Positions 61,330-64,000 of a stretch of 64,000 nt of DNA are shown here, one piece after another. This DNA is from Brachionus plicatilis (taxonomy: Eukaryota; Rotifera; Eurotatoria; Ploima; Brachionidae). The stretch spans positions 142,390 to 206,389 of the forward strand of contig QEOQ01000135.1 of the NCBI GenBank assembly GCA_010279815.1, in the 5' to 3' direction. A model generated the notes under the pieces. It saw only the letters and a program-made list of their open reading frames with translations, searched no databases and was not told the origin of the DNA. Position numbers and translations under genes: made by a program. Each line of letters opens with the position of its first letter. The first letter of the stretch is position 1.

Positions 61330-63614
61330 TTTCAGTCTGTAAAAAGATTTAAAAAATTTAGGTGATTAGCTTTTTTTTGGTGTATTTAACTTAGAATTTG
61401 ATCATAAATTGAGAAAGTTGGGTAAACATGGAAGCTAACTTTTTTCAAATTCCTTTTTTTCCTTAATTTTTTGGATAAAAACCCTCAACATCTGATAACT
61501 CCACGAAAAAAATTTTTTTTTGATTCTGTCAGAAGCAATCGATTCAGTGAATCCTAAGCTTTAATTTGGTACCATTTTCAATCAATTTGGACATAAATTG
61601 AAAGTGCTAGGCCCTTTAAAAAGTTAAATTTTTGAAAAGAACCCATAACTTTAAGATCACCATAACTTTGTTTATACTTAATTATTTCAGTCTGAAAAGA
61701 AAATTAAAAAATTTAGGTAATTAGCTTTTTTTTGGTGTATTAATCTTCGAATTTGATCATAAATTGAGAAAGTTGAGTACTATAAAAGCTAACTTTTTTC
61801 AAATTCCGTTTTTTTCTAATTTTTGGCTAAAAAAAACCTCAACATCTTAAAACTCTACGACAAAAAATTTTCTTTTGAATTTTGTAAAAGGCATTAAGTT
61901 CATTTTAATCTCAATCTCGAGCTAGGATATTTTTATCGATTGATAAAAATTAAGGAAGTAAGGTACTCTTCAAAGCTAACTTTTGCTAAATCATTAGTTT
62001 TTCTTCTAAAAAAGCCTTTAGTTGCTCATAACTTTACGGAAAAATTTTTTTTTGAATTCTGTAAAAAGCACTAAGTTTATTTTAATCTCAGCTTTAATTT
62101 GGTACCATTTTTATTAAATTTGGATTAAAATTGAATGAGCTAGGATATTTTAATTTAAAAACGAACAAAAACGAACAAAAGCAAAAGGACCATAACTTTG
62201 TTAATACATAATTTTTTTTTTAATCTGTAAAAAGATTTAGATAATTTAGCTTGTCAGCTCCATTTTGAGTACCTAAACATCGAAATTGATAAAAATATAA
62301 GGAAATTAGGTACTCTTCAAAGCTAACTCTTGCAAAATCATTAGTTTTTCTTCTAAAATAGCCTTTAAGTGCTCATAACTTTACGAAAAAAATTTTTTTT
62401 TGAATTCTGTAAAAAGCACTAAGTTTATTTTAATCTCAGCTTTAATTTGGTACCATTTTTATTAAATTTGGATTAAAATTGAATGAGCTAGGATATTTTA
62501 ATTTAAAAACGAACAAAAGCAAAAGGACCATAACTTTGTAAATATTTAATTTTTTTTTAATCTGTAAAAAGATTTAGATAATTTAGCTTGTCAGCTCCAT
62601 TTTGAGTACCTAAACATCGAAATTGATAAAAAATTAACGAAGTTAGGTACTCTTCAAAGCTAACTTTTGCAAAATCATTAGTTTTTCTTCTAAAATAGCC
62701 TTTAAGTGCTCATAACTTTACGAAAAAAATTCTTTTTTGAATTCTGTAAAAAGCACTAAGTTTATTTTAATCTCAGCTTTAATTTGGTACCATTTTTATT
62801 AAATTTGGATTAAAATTGAATGAGCTAGGATATTTTAATTTAAAAACGAACAAAAGCAAACAAAAGCAAAAGGACCATAACTTTGTTAATACTTAATTTT
62901 TTTTAATCTGTAAAAAGATTTAGATAATTTAGCTTGTCAGCTCCATTTTGAGTACCTAAACATCGAAATTGATAAAAAATTAAGGAAGTTAGGTACTCTT
63001 CAAAGCTAACTTTTGCAAAATCATTAGTTTTTCTTCGAAAATAGCCTTTAAGTGCTCATAACTTTACGAAAAAAATTTTTTTTTGAATTCTGTAAAAAGC
63101 ACTAAGTTTATTTTAATCTCAGCTTTAATTTGGTACCATTTTTATTAAATTTGGATTAAAATTGAATGAGCTAGGATATTTTAATTTAAAAACGAACAAA
63201 AACGAACAAAAGCAAAAGGACCATAACTTTGTTAATATTAAATTTTTTTTTAATCTGTAAAAAGATTTAGATAATTTAGCTTACCTGCTCCATTTTGAGT
63301 ACCTAAACATCGAAATTGATAAAAAATTAAGGAAGTTAGGTACTCTTCAAAGCTAACTTTTGCAAAATCATTAGTTTTTCTTCTAAAAAAGCCTTTAAGT
63401 GCTCATAACTTTACGAAAAAATTTTTTTTTGAATTCTGTAAAAAGCACTAAGTTTATTTTAATCTCAGCTTTAATTTGGTACCATTTTTATTAAATTTGG
63501 ATTAAAATTGAATGAGCTAGGATATTTTAATTTAAAAACGAACAAAGACTAACAAAAGCAAAAGGACCATAACTTTGTCTAAACATAATTTTTTTTTAAT
63601 CTGTAAAAAGATTT
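61330..63614. repeat. ~346-bp satellite tandem array
   Basis: GCTCATAACTTTACG recurs at 62024, 62371, 62708, 63054 and 63401 (spacings 347, 337, 346, 347). Every unit also has AATCTGTAAAAAGATTTAGA, AAGGACCATAACTTTG, AATTTGGTACCATTTTTATT and AGGTACTCTTCAAAGCTAAC. Two more diverged units precede, from about 61330 and 61690. The later units are nearly identical while the first two are not, the usual gradient at an array edge. Small duplications of the ACGAACAAAA motif explain the length differences. Confidence 0.9.
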
Positions 63615-64000
63615 NAATTGTTTTTTTAAATTATTTTATTTTTAAAATCTACATAACATGTAAAGCATGTTACATTAAAAATATTTAAATAAATTTAAAG
63701 ATTAATTTTAAAATCTAAAGATTGACTCTTTGAATTGAAATGATATTTTGAGATAATGTTACGTATTTTTACGTTAATTCACCAAATTTTATATGAAAAA
63801 ATGTAATTTTACCTTATTTTACTAAGAATTACTTTTGTAAAATTACGTTAATTTACTAATTTTTACATTAAAATTTTTTAACCTTAAAAAGGCAAAATAG
63901 TCAATAATTCACAATCAATTTATTTTTGTAAATTAAAAAAAAAACAAATAAATTAAAATAAAAGAAAATTCATTAATGATTTTAAGATAAATTTTAAACA
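63615..64000. other. Single N, then unrelated AT-rich DNA
   Basis: An isolated N at 63615 interrupts a satellite unit. The sequence after it is not satellite. It contains more ACGTAA/TTACGT-type palindromes (63760-63860) resembling the repeat family at 48455 and 55782. No gene. Confidence 0.7.

Overview
This is a very AT-rich animal (metazoan) genomic window, not bacterial or viral. Genes are split by short GT-AG introns, mostly 35-70 bp, or lie in single large exons. Animal-specific families are present: innexin, Cip/Kip CDK inhibitor, animal haem peroxidase, SNX27 with PDZ-PX-FERM domains, and a TRAF/BTB protein. Two coding styles are visible. Housekeeping genes such as NDUFAF7 and UXT have AT-rich codons, while the BTB gene, the CDK inhibitor, innexin, peroxidase and SNX27 exon 1 are clearly GC-richer. 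A Penelope-like retroelement remnant with a GIY-YIG domain and a hammerhead motif, plus a gene pair spaced like an operon with a likely trans-splice acceptor, fit a small invertebrate such as a monogonont rotifer. That taxon is an inference.

Layout. 1-3120: a foldback MITE, then RPL11 (-). 5086-10432: DNA topoisomerase II (-), four coding exons. 10811-14253: a tight same-strand cluster of UXT, NDUFAF7 and an unrecognised 292-residue protein. 16766-19390: intronless TRAF/BTB gene (+). 19525-20115: broken GIY-YIG fragment of a Penelope-like element, followed by a minimal type I hammerhead motif. 21011-22160: a non-autonomous hAT element with perfect 8-bp target duplications and a Tc1-type transposase remnant. 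22637-24499: coiled-coil protein (-) with an intron built largely from another copy of that hAT family. 24500-35642: long stretch without a confident gene but with islands of complex sequence. 35643-36500: Cip/Kip CDK inhibitor (-) with a TATA box. 37584-38105: candidate small multi-exon gene (+). 38106-45921: non-coding, with tandem repeats, a tRNA-derived SINE and inverted repeats. 45922-47102: DHRS4-like peroxisomal reductase (+). 47173-47640: unrecognised acidic protein (-). 49144-52467: SNX27 (-), with an assembly gap in its first intron. 56719-58014: innexin (+). 58562-60781: secreted haem peroxidase (+). 61330-63614: about 346-bp satellite array that stops at a single N.

The genes do not form one pathway. 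The notable themes are the operon-like UXT-NDUFAF7 arrangement, the large non-coding neighbourhood of a cell-cycle inhibitor, and many foldback or MITE-like families that fill introns and intergenic DNA. I found no convincing unknown molecular system. The hammerhead/Penelope remnant, the trans-splicing signature and the repeat-built intron are the best leads.
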